Part shown: one piece after another, positions 26,166-35,697 of the stretch
How the letters are laid out: every line of letters begins with the position of its first letter
How positions within the stretch are numbered: the first letter of the stretch is position 1
NCBI GenBank assembly: GCA_900768785.1
Contig: CAAGEG010000008.1
Location: 1-54,298 of the forward strand
Source of the DNA: an uncultured Prevotella sp.
GTDB lineage: Bacteria > Bacteroidota > Bacteroidia > Bacteroidales > Bacteroidaceae
DNA length: 54,298 nucleotides
Reading direction: 5' to 3'
Made by a program: the position numbers and the translations under genes
The notes under the pieces: generated by a model
What the model was told of the DNA's origin: nothing
Databases searched by the model: none
What the model saw: the letters and a program-made list of their open reading frames with translations, nothing else

Positions 26166-27026
26166 TTATTCAAAATCAACCGGCAAGGTTGCTAATTGGT
26201 ACAACAAAGTGCGAGCCATACGTTTTTGACCTAACGTGCTCGGATGCAACTTGTCGGTAGTTCTCTTATTGAAATATGGTATTTGACTATCAATCATAGG
26301 GTTCATTCCACTAACCGCATTAAGGTCTATTACCGGAATACCCCAGACATTAGCTGCCTCTTTTATCGTTGTCACATATTTATCTATATATTCTCCACAG
26401 AAATTTTGACAGTTTTCATCGGGCTGAACATTTTTTGTAAAGCTTGCAAAAGCCCTATGCAATGGCGTAAGCAAAACAATTTGTTTGCCCGGATACAAGG
26501 TTTTCAATCGTGAAACTCCAATATTGATACGTCCGCAGAAGGTAGTGTCAGACATTATCGGCACACGTTTTATTCTCTTGTATAGACCTAATCTGTTCTT
26601 AGACCCTGCAGTTACGGTGTCTTCGTACTCTTCAAACCACTTACCAATAGGCACTCCGGCATTATAATCATTGGTTCCGATAAAAACTATTATAGCATCT
26701 ACATCATCTCCATGCTCGGTTTTCAAATTCTCAACCTGTCGCGGAATATCATTCCATTGTCTTCCACTAACGCCATAAACGAAAGGAGTGATATTCAACC
26801 ATTGGTTTAGAAATCCCCAATACTTCTCCGGCACATTGTCGCTGCAGCTATTTGGGTCGGTAATAGAATCTCCAAGATAAGCAACACGCTTGCCATACCA
26901 CGGATGACATACTAAACCGTTTGACGAAATGTTGTTTGAGGCGTTGATTACACCTTGTCCCTTTGCATCAACAGCACCCAATAAAGCCAAAATCATAATA
27001 GTTAGTAATACAAAACTTTTCTTCAT
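26166..27026 (-). CDS. Secreted SGNH/GDSL-family hydrolase
   Basis: A 286-residue exported esterase-like protein. A signal peptide covers about residues 1-22. Block I is YLGDSITD with the catalytic Ser54, block III GTNDYN has Asn119, and block V DKLHPS has Asp258 and His261, so the triad and oxyanion residues are complete. Bacteroidales members often deacetylate or de-esterify glycans or act as lipases; the substrate is not evident. It is monocistronic with its own terminator. It is not part of a visible polysaccharide-utilisation locus. Confidence 0.87.
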   Translation of the reverse strand: MKKSFVLLTIMILALLGAVDAKGQGVINASNNISSNGLVCHPWYGKRVAYLGDSITDPNSCSDNVPEKYWGFLNQWLNITPFVYGVSGRQWNDIPRQVENLKTEHGDDVDAIIVFIGTNDYNAGVPIGKWFEEYEDTVTAGSKNRLGLYKRIKRVPIMSDTTFCGRINIGVSRLKTLYPGKQIVLLTPLHRAFASFTKNVQPDENCQNFCGEYIDKYVTTIKEAANVWGIPVIDLNAVSGMNPMIDSQIPYFNKRTTDKLHPSTLGQKRMARTLLYQLATLPVDFE

Positions 27027-27199
27027 AACTCACCAATTAATATGTTTCTATTATTAAAGCCCTTTAATAATATATTTAAAAGCCTTAACTGAGTGTAAAA
27101 TTAAGAAAAAAGAAGATACCTTACAAATAATTCATGTTTTTTAAGAACGTGTCTCGGCACTTTCTCTTTGTGCTTATCCGCATTATCGGATATTTTATT

Positions 27200-27207
27200 T
27201 ACATTTG
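27200..27207 (+). promoter_or_regulatory. Putative -7 box for aroA
   Basis: TACATTTG followed by CA, 33 bp before the aroA start, fits TAnnTTTG. The nearest TTTG upstream is 29 bp away, too far for the usual spacing. Confidence 0.45.
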
Positions 27208-27240
27208 CAACAACAATTAAAACAACAATAAATAACGGCA

Positions 27241-28494
27241 ATGAAATACATCATAACCGCACCAAACAAGATAGAAACTCATATTAATCTACCCGCTTCA
27301 AAAAGCATAAGCAACCGTGCATTAGTAATAAGCGCTATGACAGGGGGCAAGATTTTGCCCGAAAACCTATCCGATTGCGACGATACAGAGGTAATTATCA
27401 AGGCGTTAAAAGACATGCCTGAAATAATAGACATCAAAGCTGCCGGCACAGCAATGAGATTTATGACGGCTTTTCTCTCTGTTACGGAAGGCAAACATAT
27501 AATTACAGGAACGGAAAGAATGAAACAACGCCCCATAAAAGTGCTCGTTGAAGCTCTGCGTTCACTTGGTGCAGACATCAGTTATGAAGGAAACGAGGGG
27601 TATCCACCACTTTGCATAAGCGGAAGTTACCATAATGGTGGAAGCATAGAAATTGCCGGCAACGTAAGTTCACAGTTTATTTCAGCTCTACTCATGATTG
27701 GTCCTTCAATGAAAAAAGGCATTGAACTCAGACTAACAGGCGAGATAATATCACGACCATATATAGATCTTACTATTTGCGTAATGAAAGATTATGGTGC
27801 TGACGTAGATTGGATAAACTCAAACACTATAAAAGTGGAGCCTATTCCATATAAAGCGACTCCTTTCTTTATAGAAAACGATTGGAGCGCTGCTTCTTAT
27901 TGGTATGAAATTGCCGCACTATACTCCGGCGACTCTTGCAACATTTGTCTAAAAGGACTTATTGACGGTTCACGTCAAGGAGACTCCGCCGTGAAATACA
28001 TGTTCAGCATGTTGGGAATAAAGACACTATTTGAAGTGAAATCACAAGGTGTTCCGACAAATGTCAGATTAAGACGTACAGATATGCGCCCACCAAGACT
28101 TGACTACGACTTTATTAACCAACCGGATCTTGCACAGACACTTGTCGTAACATGCGTAATGATGGGTGTACCATTTGTTTTTAAAGGTTTGTCTTCTCTA
28201 AAAATAAAAGAGACAGACCGCATTGAAGCGCTTAAAACAGAACTAAAAAAGCTTGGATATGTTATAAGAGAGACCGCTGTAGGTGAACTTTCATGGGACG
28301 GAACTCGATGTACACCTGAAGAAAACATTGTTATTGACACCTATGAAGACCATCGTATGGCAATGGCATTTGCACCTGTAGCACTTGTAACAGGTTCTAT
28401 AACAATAAACAACCCGCAGGTTGTTAGTAAGTCATACCCTCATTTTTGGGACGATCTTAAAGAAAGCGGTTTTGGTATAACCGAGTCTGAATAG
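27241..28494 (+). CDS. aroA: 3-phosphoshikimate 1-carboxyvinyltransferase (EPSP synthase)
   Basis: A 417-residue enzyme of the shikimate pathway joining phosphoenolpyruvate to shikimate-3-phosphate. Visible motifs are LPASKSISNRALVISAM (residues 18-34, shikimate phosphate site), AGTAMRFMTAFLS, GNVSSQFISALLM, the KETDRIEALKTEL segment near 325 and DTYEDHRMAMAFAP near 360 with the PEP-binding residues. It is slightly short compared with proteobacterial AroA, which is normal in Bacteroidetes. It leads the plus-strand run. The next gene starts one base after its stop. Confidence 0.94.
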   Translation: MKYIITAPNKIETHINLPASKSISNRALVISAMTGGKILPENLSDCDDTEVIIKALKDMPEIIDIKAAGTAMRFMTAFLSVTEGKHIITGTERMKQRPIKVLVEALRSLGADISYEGNEGYPPLCISGSYHNGGSIEIAGNVSSQFISALLMIGPSMKKGIELRLTGEIISRPYIDLTICVMKDYGADVDWINSNTIKVEPIPYKATPFFIENDWSAASYWYEIAALYSGDSCNICLKGLIDGSRQGDSAVKYMFSMLGIKTLFEVKSQGVPTNVRLRRTDMRPPRLDYDFINQPDLAQTLVVTCVMMGVPFVFKGLSSLKIKETDRIEALKTELKKLGYVIRETAVGELSWDGTRCTPEENIVIDTYEDHRMAMAFAPVALVTGSITINNPQVVSKSYPHFWDDLKESGFGITESE

Positions 28495-28495
28495 C

Positions 28496-28885
28496 ATGAC
28501 AATGTGGATTTTACTAATATCAATATTATTGGCAAGCGTTGCTATCGCTTTAATAAAAAAGCGTTTCAGTAATAACGACACGCAAACCAATAGTTCAGAT
28601 TGCACAGACTGCTCTATTTGTAACAGCAATAATGATGGTTGCATGCACGAAAAGATTATGGCTAAGGCAACAGAAGAGCCTGAATATTTTGACGATGAAG
28701 AGCTTGACAATTTTAAAGGAAGAGAAGCCGATGATTATTCCGCCGATGAAACATCACTGTTTGCAAACGTTTTATACACCATGAGGCAGAATGAAGTTGC
28801 AGACTGGCTGATAAGCCTTGAGAAACGTGGCATTAACCTACCCGTAGAATTGAGAGACGAAGCCCTGATGCTGATAGATAATTGA
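28496..28885 (+). CDS. Small membrane-anchored acidic protein with a cysteine cluster (hypothetical)
   Basis: A 129-residue protein not assigned to a named family. One N-terminal transmembrane helix (residues 3-20) is followed by KKR, a cysteine cluster CTDCSIC plus C at about 36-48, and a very acidic segment (EEPEYFDDEELDNFKGREADD). A C-terminal helical part is predicted (VLYTMRQNEVADWLISLEKRGINLPVELRDEALMLI). Helix plus Cys cluster recalls the small Cys-rich membrane proteins found with FeoB, but the C-terminal part does not fit them. It starts one base after aroA, so it is translated from the same message. Metal binding by the cysteines is speculation. Confidence 0.75.
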   Translation: MTMWILLISILLASVAIALIKKRFSNNDTQTNSSDCTDCSICNSNNDGCMHEKIMAKATEEPEYFDDEELDNFKGREADDYSADETSLFANVLYTMRQNEVADWLISLEKRGINLPVELRDEALMLIDN

Positions 28886-28930
28886 TATATAACATAAGCA
28901 ATAAACCAACAGGTTTTGCAGTTATAAATA

Positions 28931-31900
28931 ATGATGATCAAAGATAAGAAAACATACACCACAATTCTTGTTACGCTAATTGCCCTTTTGGTAATGGCAG
29001 GATGCTCGGTTGAGAAGAATACATCGCAAACGAGATGGTGGCATTCTTTTAATGCCCGTTACAATACATATTATAACGGAGCAATGGCTTATATAGATGG
29101 CTCGCTTGAAAAGGAGAATGGCAACAAAGACAACTTTACAGAGATGCTTCCTCTCTATACTGTAGGCAACAAAAATAGTAGAGATTTAGGTATTTCAAAC
29201 TTTGATCGCGCCATAGAAAAAAGCAAGAAAGCCATAAAAATGCACAGCATAAAAAAACGTCCTCAATGGACAAAGAACAGGAAAAAGACAGAACGCGACA
29301 TTGAATGGCTTAACCGAAAAGAATATAATCCTTTTTTGTGGAAAGCTTGGATGCTTATGGGGCGCTCTCAATTCATGAAAGGCTCTTTTGATGAAGCCGC
29401 TTCCACATTTGCATATATGAGCAGGCTTTATGCTACTCAACCTGCTATATATGGAAGAGCAAGGGCTTGGCTCGCTAAATGTTATGTTGAGCAAGAATGG
29501 TACTATGATGCAGAAGATGTAATGACAAAGATTAAACGCGACTCTATACATTGGAGAGCGCAAAAAGAGTGGGATTACACCTTTGCTGACTACTACATAA
29601 GGACTGAAAGATACAAAGAAGCAATACCATATCTCAGAAAAGTTATTCGTCACGAAATGAGACGTAAGCAAAAAGCGCGCGAATGGTATCTTATGGGACA
29701 AATACAAGCATTGTCAGGGAACAAAACTGAAGCATACAAAGCATTCAGACACGTGATAAGATTAAACCCTCCGTATGAGCTGGAGTTCAACGCACGAGTT
29801 GCAATGACGGAAGTTATGGCTTCCGGACAAGCAAAAAAGATGATACGCAAACTGAAAAGAATGGCTGTATCTGACAATAACAAAGAGTATTTGGACCAAG
29901 TTTACTATGCCATAGGAAACATATATATGGCAGAAAAAGATACCATTAACGCTATATCCGCTTATGAAAAAGGTAACAAAGGCTCTACAAGAAACAGTAT
30001 AGAGAAGGGAGTTTTGTTGCTTACTCTCGGCAATATATATTGGGACAAAGAAGATTATGCCAATGCACAACGTTGTTATGGGGAGGCTATAGGACTACTT
30101 GACAAAGAGCGAAAAGACTATCGCCAACTTTCAGAACGGTCAAAAATACTTGATCAACTCGTTCCTTATACTGAAGCAATACATCTGCAAGACTCTTTGC
30201 AAGCACTCGCACGCATGTCTGAAAGTGATAGAAACAAAGCTATAGACAGAGTTATCGCAGCATTAAAGAAAAAAGAGAAAGAAGAAAAAGCCGCACAAGC
30301 TGAAGCCGAAGGCCAACAGTCTGGAGGAGATACAGGACAAGACGCCAGAAATAACAATAACAGAACAAACACCCAACAGACACAAAACAAGTCTGCAACA
30401 TGGTATTTCTATAACCCTATGGCAGTAAATCAAGGCAAAGAAGCCTTTCAAAAGCTGTGGGGAAAGCGTGAAAACGTAGATGATTGGCAGCGCGTAAACA
30501 AAACTGTTGTTGCGTTAACAGATGGTTTGGAAGAACTTACAGATGAGCAACGTGACTCTATTGCTGCCGCCGAAGCCAGATTAGACTCATTGGAAAATGT
30601 TGTTGACAGCGTACAAAACAACCCTCACAAAAGGGAATATTATCTCAAACAGATACCTTTTACTCCGGAGAAGATTGCAGAAAGCAATAAAATAATTGAA
30701 GACGGATTATTTAATGCCGGCATAATATTCAAAGACAAACTTGACAATCTTGCTCTTGGCGAGAAGAGCCTATGCCGTTTGACTGACAATTATCCGGATT
30801 TTGAAAAGATGGATGAGGTTTATTATCATCTATACCTATTATATTCAAGACGCGGAGACAAGCCTAAGGCAAGCTTATATCTTGATAGTTTGAAACAGAA
30901 TTATAGTGATAGCAAATGGACAATTCTGCTTACAGACCCTTATTTTGAGGAGAACGCCAAATACGGAGTCCATATTGAAGACTCTCTATATGCAGCTACT
31001 TATGAAGCATTTAAAGCAGACCGCTTTTCTGAAGTGAAATCTAATACCGAAATATCGGCTTCAAGATTTCCTTTAGGAGCGAATAGAGATAAGTTTATAT
31101 TTATAGAAGGTCTTGGAAAACTTAACAACGGAGATGCCAACGGCTGTTTGGACAACATGGAAACAGTTGTAAAAGATTATCCGCGAAGCGAAGTTAGTCC
31201 TATGGCAGGCATGATAATCAACGGCGTAAAGGCAGGACGAAAGTTGCATGGTGGCAAATTTGATATCGGAGATGTGTGGGAACATCGTTCTATTGTTCTC
31301 AATGACAAAGATAGCGTTGCAGAACGAAAACTCTTAGCAGAACGAAATACACCTTTCTCTTTCATTATAGCATATGCTCCAGACTCACTTGATGAGAACA
31401 GACTATTGTTTGAACTTGCAAAATTCAACTTTACAAACTTCATCGTGAGAAATTTTGACATTGACATAGAAGAGGTTTATGGTGTAAGAAGAATGAAAAC
31501 AAGTGGTTTCCGTAATTATGATGAGGCCTTGCAATATGCACGACAGCTTTACAATAATGCCAAAATCATGAGTCTGACCGACAAGGCTCGAAAAATCATA
31601 ATAAGTGATTCCAACCTTGAACTGCTTGGTTCTCAATACAGCTATAATGACTATGACAAGTTCTATGAAAGCCATTACGTACCTCTACGAATTAGTACAG
31701 TAAAATTATTATCCGAACCTATTGACATAGAGTATCAGCAAAATAATGACAAAAAGGGCAAAGATAGTGATGAAGATAATGAACTTTACAATGGAGGTGT
31801 TATAGAACAAGGACTTTACATTGAAGATAATGAACCGGTATCTGCACCTTCCGGTAATACAATTATTGAAGATAACGAATTACCACAACAAGAAACAAAT

Positions 31901-32371
31901 ACTCAAACCTATGAGAATACAATAGGTACAACAGTCATTGAAGACTCAAACAACACTTCTTTTGACTCACAAACCAATTCGTTGATTATTGAAGATACGC
32001 CTTCTTTTGACACCAACAATGCAAGTGGTAACACTATAGTTATAACAGAGGACAAGAATGAAGAGCCCCAAAACCAACCAACATATAAAGAGGAGAACAT
32101 TTCAAACGATAATATCAGTATAAATAAAGAAGATTCTTCCATACAAAAGCCTCAACAACAAAAAGGGAACGAGATTATTAACAAAAAAACCAAAGAACCG
32201 TCGGTTGAGAACAAGGCGGAGAAAAAGAACAATGACGATGATTTCATAATAATTTTTGATGATGGCTTTGGCTCAAATACTAATAATAAGAAAGCCAATG
32301 AGAAGAAAACAGAGATAAAAGAGAACAAGTTTGACCTTGAGGATGAGTATTATGACCTTGACGGATTCTAA
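28931..32371 (+). CDS. porW: TPR lipoprotein of the PorW/SprE type (type IX secretion)
   Basis: A 1146-residue lipoprotein. A signal sequence ends in LVMAGC, with the lipidated Cys at about 25. The following RWWHSFNARYNTYYNGAMAYIDG and FDRAIEKSKKAIKMHSIKKRP resemble the start of PorW/SprE proteins, needed for type IX secretion and gliding in other Bacteroidetes. TPR-like helical repeats occupy about 130-500 and 640-760. From about 960 the sequence turns into an acidic, Ser/Asn/Thr-rich tail in which an I-x-E-D-x motif recurs at least five times. porX follows after 4 nt. The TPR and lipoprotein calls are certain. The PorW name is recalled from family resemblance and supported by the neighbour. 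Confidence 0.75.
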   Translation: MMIKDKKTYTTILVTLIALLVMAGCSVEKNTSQTRWWHSFNARYNTYYNGAMAYIDGSLEKENGNKDNFTEMLPLYTVGNKNSRDLGISNFDRAIEKSKKAIKMHSIKKRPQWTKNRKKTERDIEWLNRKEYNPFLWKAWMLMGRSQFMKGSFDEAASTFAYMSRLYATQPAIYGRARAWLAKCYVEQEWYYDAEDVMTKIKRDSIHWRAQKEWDYTFADYYIRTERYKEAIPYLRKVIRHEMRRKQKAREWYLMGQIQALSGNKTEAYKAFRHVIRLNPPYELEFNARVAMTEVMASGQAKKMIRKLKRMAVSDNNKEYLDQVYYAIGNIYMAEKDTINAISAYEKGNKGSTRNSIEKGVLLLTLGNIYWDKEDYANAQRCYGEAIGLLDKERKDYRQLSERSKILDQLVPYTEAIHLQDSLQALARMSESDRNKAIDRVIAALKKKEKEEKAAQAEAEGQQSGGDTGQDARNNNNRTNTQQTQNKSATWYFYNPMAVNQGKEAFQKLWGKRENVDDWQRVNKTVVALTDGLEELTDEQRDSIAAAEARLDSLENVVDSVQNNPHKREYYLKQIPFTPEKIAESNKIIEDGLFNAGIIFKDKLDNLALGEKSLCRLTDNYPDFEKMDEVYYHLYLLYSRRGDKPKASLYLDSLKQNYSDSKWTILLTDPYFEENAKYGVHIEDSLYAATYEAFKADRFSEVKSNTEISASRFPLGANRDKFIFIEGLGKLNNGDANGCLDNMETVVKDYPRSEVSPMAGMIINGVKAGRKLHGGKFDIGDVWEHRSIVLNDKDSVAERKLLAERNTPFSFIIAYAPDSLDENRLLFELAKFNFTNFIVRNFDIDIEEVYGVRRMKTSGFRNYDEALQYARQLYNNAKIMSLTDKARKIIISDSNLELLGSQYSYNDYDKFYESHYVPLRISTVKLLSEPIDIEYQQNNDKKGKDSDEDNELYNGGVIEQGLYIEDNEPVSAPSGNTIIEDNELPQQETNTQTYENTIGTTVIEDSNNTSFDSQTNSLIIEDTPSFDTNNASGNTIVITEDKNEEPQNQPTYKEENISNDNISINKEDSSIQKPQQQKGNEIINKKTKEPSVENKAEKKNNDDDFIIIFDDGFGSNTNNKKANEKKTEIKENKFDLEDEYYDLDGF

Positions 32372-32375
32372 GATT

Positions 32376-33986
32376 ATGACAAATGGACTATTGCTTTGGG
32401 TTGATGATGAAATAGAACTATTGCGTGCTCATATCATTTTTCTTGAGAAAAAAGGATATGAAGTTGTAACCGTTACCAATGGCACCGATGCAATAGACCA
32501 ATGTAAGCAACGCACGTTTGACCTTATTTTACTTGATGAAATGATGCCCGGTCTTAGCGGACTGGAGACTTTGCAGGAGATAAAAGACATTACTCCGGCA
32601 ACACCGGTCGTTATGGTAACCAAAAGTGAGGAAGAAAACATCATGGATCAAGCTATTGGTTCTAAGATTGCTGATTATTTGATAAAGCCGGTTAACCCAA
32701 ATCAAATTCTTCTTTCATTAAAAAAGAACATTCACAGAAAGGAAATAGTTACCGAAATAACCCAAAGCGAGTATCAACAAAGTTTTCAAGACATCGCCTT
32801 ACAAATATCTGAAAGTAAAACAATAGATGACTGGAAAGATGTTTACAAAAGACTTGTGCATTGGGAACTTGAACTTAGCAGCACAAATAGCAACATGACC
32901 GAAATGCTAAAAATGCAAAAAGAAGATGCTAACAATGGCTTTGCAAAATACATAAAAAGCAATTATCTTAAATGGGTTATGCCACAAGATGACAGCAATC
33001 GTCTTATTTATCAAAAGCTATCCAACGAAAAAGCGGGAGCAAATGATGACAGACCGATGATGAGCCATGATATTTTCAAGAAGGTAATATTCCCTTTATT
33101 AGATAAAGGAGAAAAGGTTTTTCTAATTGTAATAGATAATTTCCGCCTTGACCAATGGCGTATGTTAGCCGGAGAAATAGGAGATATGTTTGATATTGAT
33201 GAACAGACATATATAAGTATATTACCTACGGCGACTCAATATGCTCGTAATGCCATCTTTAGCGGACTAATGCCTGAGAAAATTGCAAACATGTTCCCCG
33301 ATTTATGGGTTGATGAGGATGAAGACGAAGGAAAGAATATTAACGAAAGACCTCTTATTCAGACACAACTTGAGCGTTTTCGCCGACACGAAACATTCTC
33401 TTATACTAAAGTAAACGACTCTCTTGCTGCTGATAAATTCTTACAAAAATATAATCAGTTAGAGACTAATGACCTAAATGTTCTTGTTGTCAACTTCATA
33501 GATATGCTTAGTCATGCTCGTACAGAGTCAAAAATGGTTAGAGAACTCGCTAATAACGAATCGGCATTTAGAAGTATAACACTTAGTTGGTTTAGACATT
33601 CCGTATTATCAGAATTGTTTAAACTACTTGCAAAAAGCAATTACACGGTAATTATCACAACAGATCATGGCAGCATACGTTCGTCAAGACCTATAAAAGT
33701 AGTAGGAGACCGTAATACAAACACTAATTTAAGATATAAACTTGGAAAGAATTTGAAGTACAATCCAAAGGAAGTGTTTGAAATCAAAGAGCCCAAGAAG
33801 GCTCAATTACCTTCACCTAACCTCAGCACAACATATGTTTTTGCTACCGGAGATGCGTTTTTTGCATATCCTAATAGCTACAACTACTATGTGTCTTACT
33901 ATAAAGATACTTTCCAACATGGGGGTATATCTATGGAAGAAATGATTGTTCCAATTGTTACTCTTAAAGGACGTAAACAAAAATAA
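32376..33986 (+). CDS. porX: Response regulator with PglZ/alkaline-phosphatase-fold domain, PorX
   Basis: A 536-residue regulator. The receiver domain (1-about 120) shows Asp10-Asp11, phospho-acceptor Asp54 in LILLDEMMPG, Thr82 and Lys104 in LIKPVNP. A helical linker follows, then a PglZ domain of the alkaline phosphatase superfamily with FLIVIDNFRLDQW, the nucleophile-type Thr in LPTATQYARNAIFSGL, NFIDMLSHAR and VIITTDHGSIR, the last holding metal ligands. In Porphyromonas gingivalis PorX works with PorY and SigP to control type IX secretion genes. I chose the ATG at 32376 because it starts the receiver strand, lies 4 nt after the porW stop and avoids an overlapping extension from 32331. Confidence 0.92.
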   Translation: MTNGLLLWVDDEIELLRAHIIFLEKKGYEVVTVTNGTDAIDQCKQRTFDLILLDEMMPGLSGLETLQEIKDITPATPVVMVTKSEEENIMDQAIGSKIADYLIKPVNPNQILLSLKKNIHRKEIVTEITQSEYQQSFQDIALQISESKTIDDWKDVYKRLVHWELELSSTNSNMTEMLKMQKEDANNGFAKYIKSNYLKWVMPQDDSNRLIYQKLSNEKAGANDDRPMMSHDIFKKVIFPLLDKGEKVFLIVIDNFRLDQWRMLAGEIGDMFDIDEQTYISILPTATQYARNAIFSGLMPEKIANMFPDLWVDEDEDEGKNINERPLIQTQLERFRRHETFSYTKVNDSLAADKFLQKYNQLETNDLNVLVVNFIDMLSHARTESKMVRELANNESAFRSITLSWFRHSVLSELFKLLAKSNYTVIITTDHGSIRSSRPIKVVGDRNTNTNLRYKLGKNLKYNPKEVFEIKEPKKAQLPSPNLSTTYVFATGDAFFAYPNSYNYYVSYYKDTFQHGGISMEEMIVPIVTLKGRKQK

Positions 33987-34024
33987 GAAAATAAATATTG
34001 CTAAATAAACAAATATTATAGAAA

Positions 34025-34447
34025 ATGGAAATTATTATAAACGACATTAATGATATTAAGCAAGCAGCCAACACCTTTATTAAAAACATGGGAAACAATT
34101 TGGTATATGCTTTTTATGGCAAAATGGGCGTTGGTAAAACCACTTTTATTAAAGCAATATGTGAAGAGCTAAAGGTAGAAGATGTTATAACATCACCAAC
34201 ATTTGCTATTGTCAACGAATATTCTTCATCTTCACGATTCTCAACAATATATCATTTTGACTTTTATCGTATAAAAAAATTAGAAGAAGTTTATGATATG
34301 GGATATGAAGAGTATTTTTATAGTGGTTTTCCTTGTTTTATTGAATGGCCTGAGCTCGTTGAGAATCTACTTCCGGATAACGCTATAAGAGTGACAATAG
34401 AAAGATTGAGTGATGAAAAAAGAAGAATTACGTTTCACTCCTTATAA
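34025..34447 (+). CDS. tsaE: tRNA threonylcarbamoyladenosine biosynthesis ATPase TsaE
   Basis: A 140-residue P-loop ATPase that works with TsaB and TsaD to place threonylcarbamoyl on A37 of ANN-decoding tRNAs. Walker A is YGKMGVGKTTF (residues 31-41); SPTFAIVNEY and the IYHFDFYRIKKLEE segment are family hallmarks, as is CFIEWPE. The length is normal. It lies 38 nt after porX. Confidence 0.93.
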   Translation: MEIIINDINDIKQAANTFIKNMGNNLVYAFYGKMGVGKTTFIKAICEELKVEDVITSPTFAIVNEYSSSSRFSTIYHFDFYRIKKLEEVYDMGYEEYFYSGFPCFIEWPELVENLLPDNAIRVTIERLSDEKRRITFHSL

Positions 34448-34501
34448 TTTATCGCACAATTATTTAGTTTGTTTAATTTCTATTATTGAAGATATTTTTT
34501 G

Positions 34502-34509
34502 TAACTTTG
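34502..34509 (+). promoter_or_regulatory. Putative -7 box for the ftsX run
   Basis: TAACTTTG followed by CCA fits the -7 consensus, with TTTC at 34477-34480 21 bp upstream as a weak -33. It lies in the 95-bp gap before ftsX and would drive ftsX, the DUF3098 gene, uppP, truB, queA and folK. Confidence 0.5.
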
Positions 34510-34542
34510 CCACGATTTTGGAATGTTATAGGCTTATAACAA

Positions 34543-35421
34543 ATGGGGAAGAAAAGAAAAGCAAATCGTAGACGTCATGGTCTGCAAGGTATTACGCTAT
34601 GTATAAGCACCGCATTAGTGCTGATTTTACTTGGTATGGTTGTGATGTCTGTATTGACCGCACGCAATCTTTCTGCTTATGTAAAAGAGAACCTTACTGT
34701 TACTATGATGCTTGGCGAGGATATGACAAATCCTGAGGCAAAACGATTATGCATGGATTTACGAAAAAGACCATACATTAGCCACATTAATTATATAAGT
34801 AAAGAGCAGGCTCTTAAAGAACAAACAGAAGCAATGGGTACAGATCCGAGTGAATTCCTTGGCAACAACCCTTTTGTTGCTTCAATAGAGTTGAGACTAA
34901 ACGCACAATATGCAAACAACGACTCACTAAAATGGATTTCAAAAGCCTTAAAAAAAGAGGCAAAAGTTACAGACATAACATATCCGCAAGATTTAATGGA
35001 TAGTGTTAATCACAACTTGCAAAGAATAAACTTCGTTTTACTTATCCTTGCAATCTTGTTAACATGCGTTTCATTCTCGTTAATCAACAACACTATAAAA
35101 CTTGGTGTGTATTCAAGACGTTTCACTATACATACCATGAAATTGGTTGGAGCATCTTGGAACTTTATTCGTAAACCATTCTTATGCAAAGCAATAGGAA
35201 CCGGACTTTTAGCAGCCACTATCGCATCATTAATACTTGCAAGTGGTGTCTATGCTCTTTACACCTATGCACCTGAAGTTCTTACGGTAATAACGTGGGA
35301 AGTGATGGCTATAACTGCCGGAGCTGTATTCCTATTCGGTATAATAATAACATTACTCTGTGCATATTTCTCAGTTAATAAGTTTCTGAAGATGAAAGCC
35401 GGAGACCTTTATAAGATATAA
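34543..35421 (+). CDS. ftsX: Cell-division protein FtsX
   Basis: A 292-residue membrane protein with four helices: one after the basic N-terminus (about 19-42), then three near 163-185, 222-245 and 255-280. A large periplasmic loop lies between the first and second. This is the FtsX topology of the MacB-like superfamily. With the ATPase FtsE, not in this window, it transmits signals to periplasmic murein hydrolases such as amidase activators during division. Motifs include INYISKEQALKE in the loop and LGVYSRRFTIHTMKLVGASWNFIRKPF before the third helix. It is followed 11 nt later by the DUF3098 gene. Confidence 0.9.
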   Translation: MGKKRKANRRRHGLQGITLCISTALVLILLGMVVMSVLTARNLSAYVKENLTVTMMLGEDMTNPEAKRLCMDLRKRPYISHINYISKEQALKEQTEAMGTDPSEFLGNNPFVASIELRLNAQYANNDSLKWISKALKKEAKVTDITYPQDLMDSVNHNLQRINFVLLILAILLTCVSFSLINNTIKLGVYSRRFTIHTMKLVGASWNFIRKPFLCKAIGTGLLAATIASLILASGVYALYTYAPEVLTVITWEVMAITAGAVFLFGIIITLLCAYFSVNKFLKMKAGDLYKI

Positions 35422-35432
35422 AATAGACAGAT

Positions 35433-35657
35433 ATGGATAAGAAAAATTTTGCGCTGGGCCGCACTAATTTTATTTTATTGGCCATTGGAATGATTGTTGT
35501 TATTCTTGGTTTTGTTCTAATGAGCGGAGGCGGAACCGAAGGAAAGACATTTAATCCGGATATGTTTAGCACAATGCGAATTAAGATTGCACCTGTTATG
35601 TGTTTCGTTGGATTCTGCTCTATCATATATGCAATTATGCATAAAAACAAAGATTAA
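35433..35657 (+). CDS. DUF3098 membrane protein
   Basis: A 74-residue protein with two hydrophobic helices (about 12-30 and 51-68) separated by a Gly-rich loop (MSGGGTEGKTFNPDMFSTMRIKIAP). This pattern and the position between ftsX and uppP identify the Bacteroidetes DUF3098 family. Its function is unknown. Constant linkage to division and undecaprenyl genes suggests an envelope role. Confidence 0.87.
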   Translation: MDKKNFALGRTNFILLAIGMIVVILGFVLMSGGGTEGKTFNPDMFSTMRIKIAPVMCFVGFCSIIYAIMHKNKD

Positions 35658-35697
35658 ACAATCAAGTACCATCACTATTATATAAAGACGTATATAT

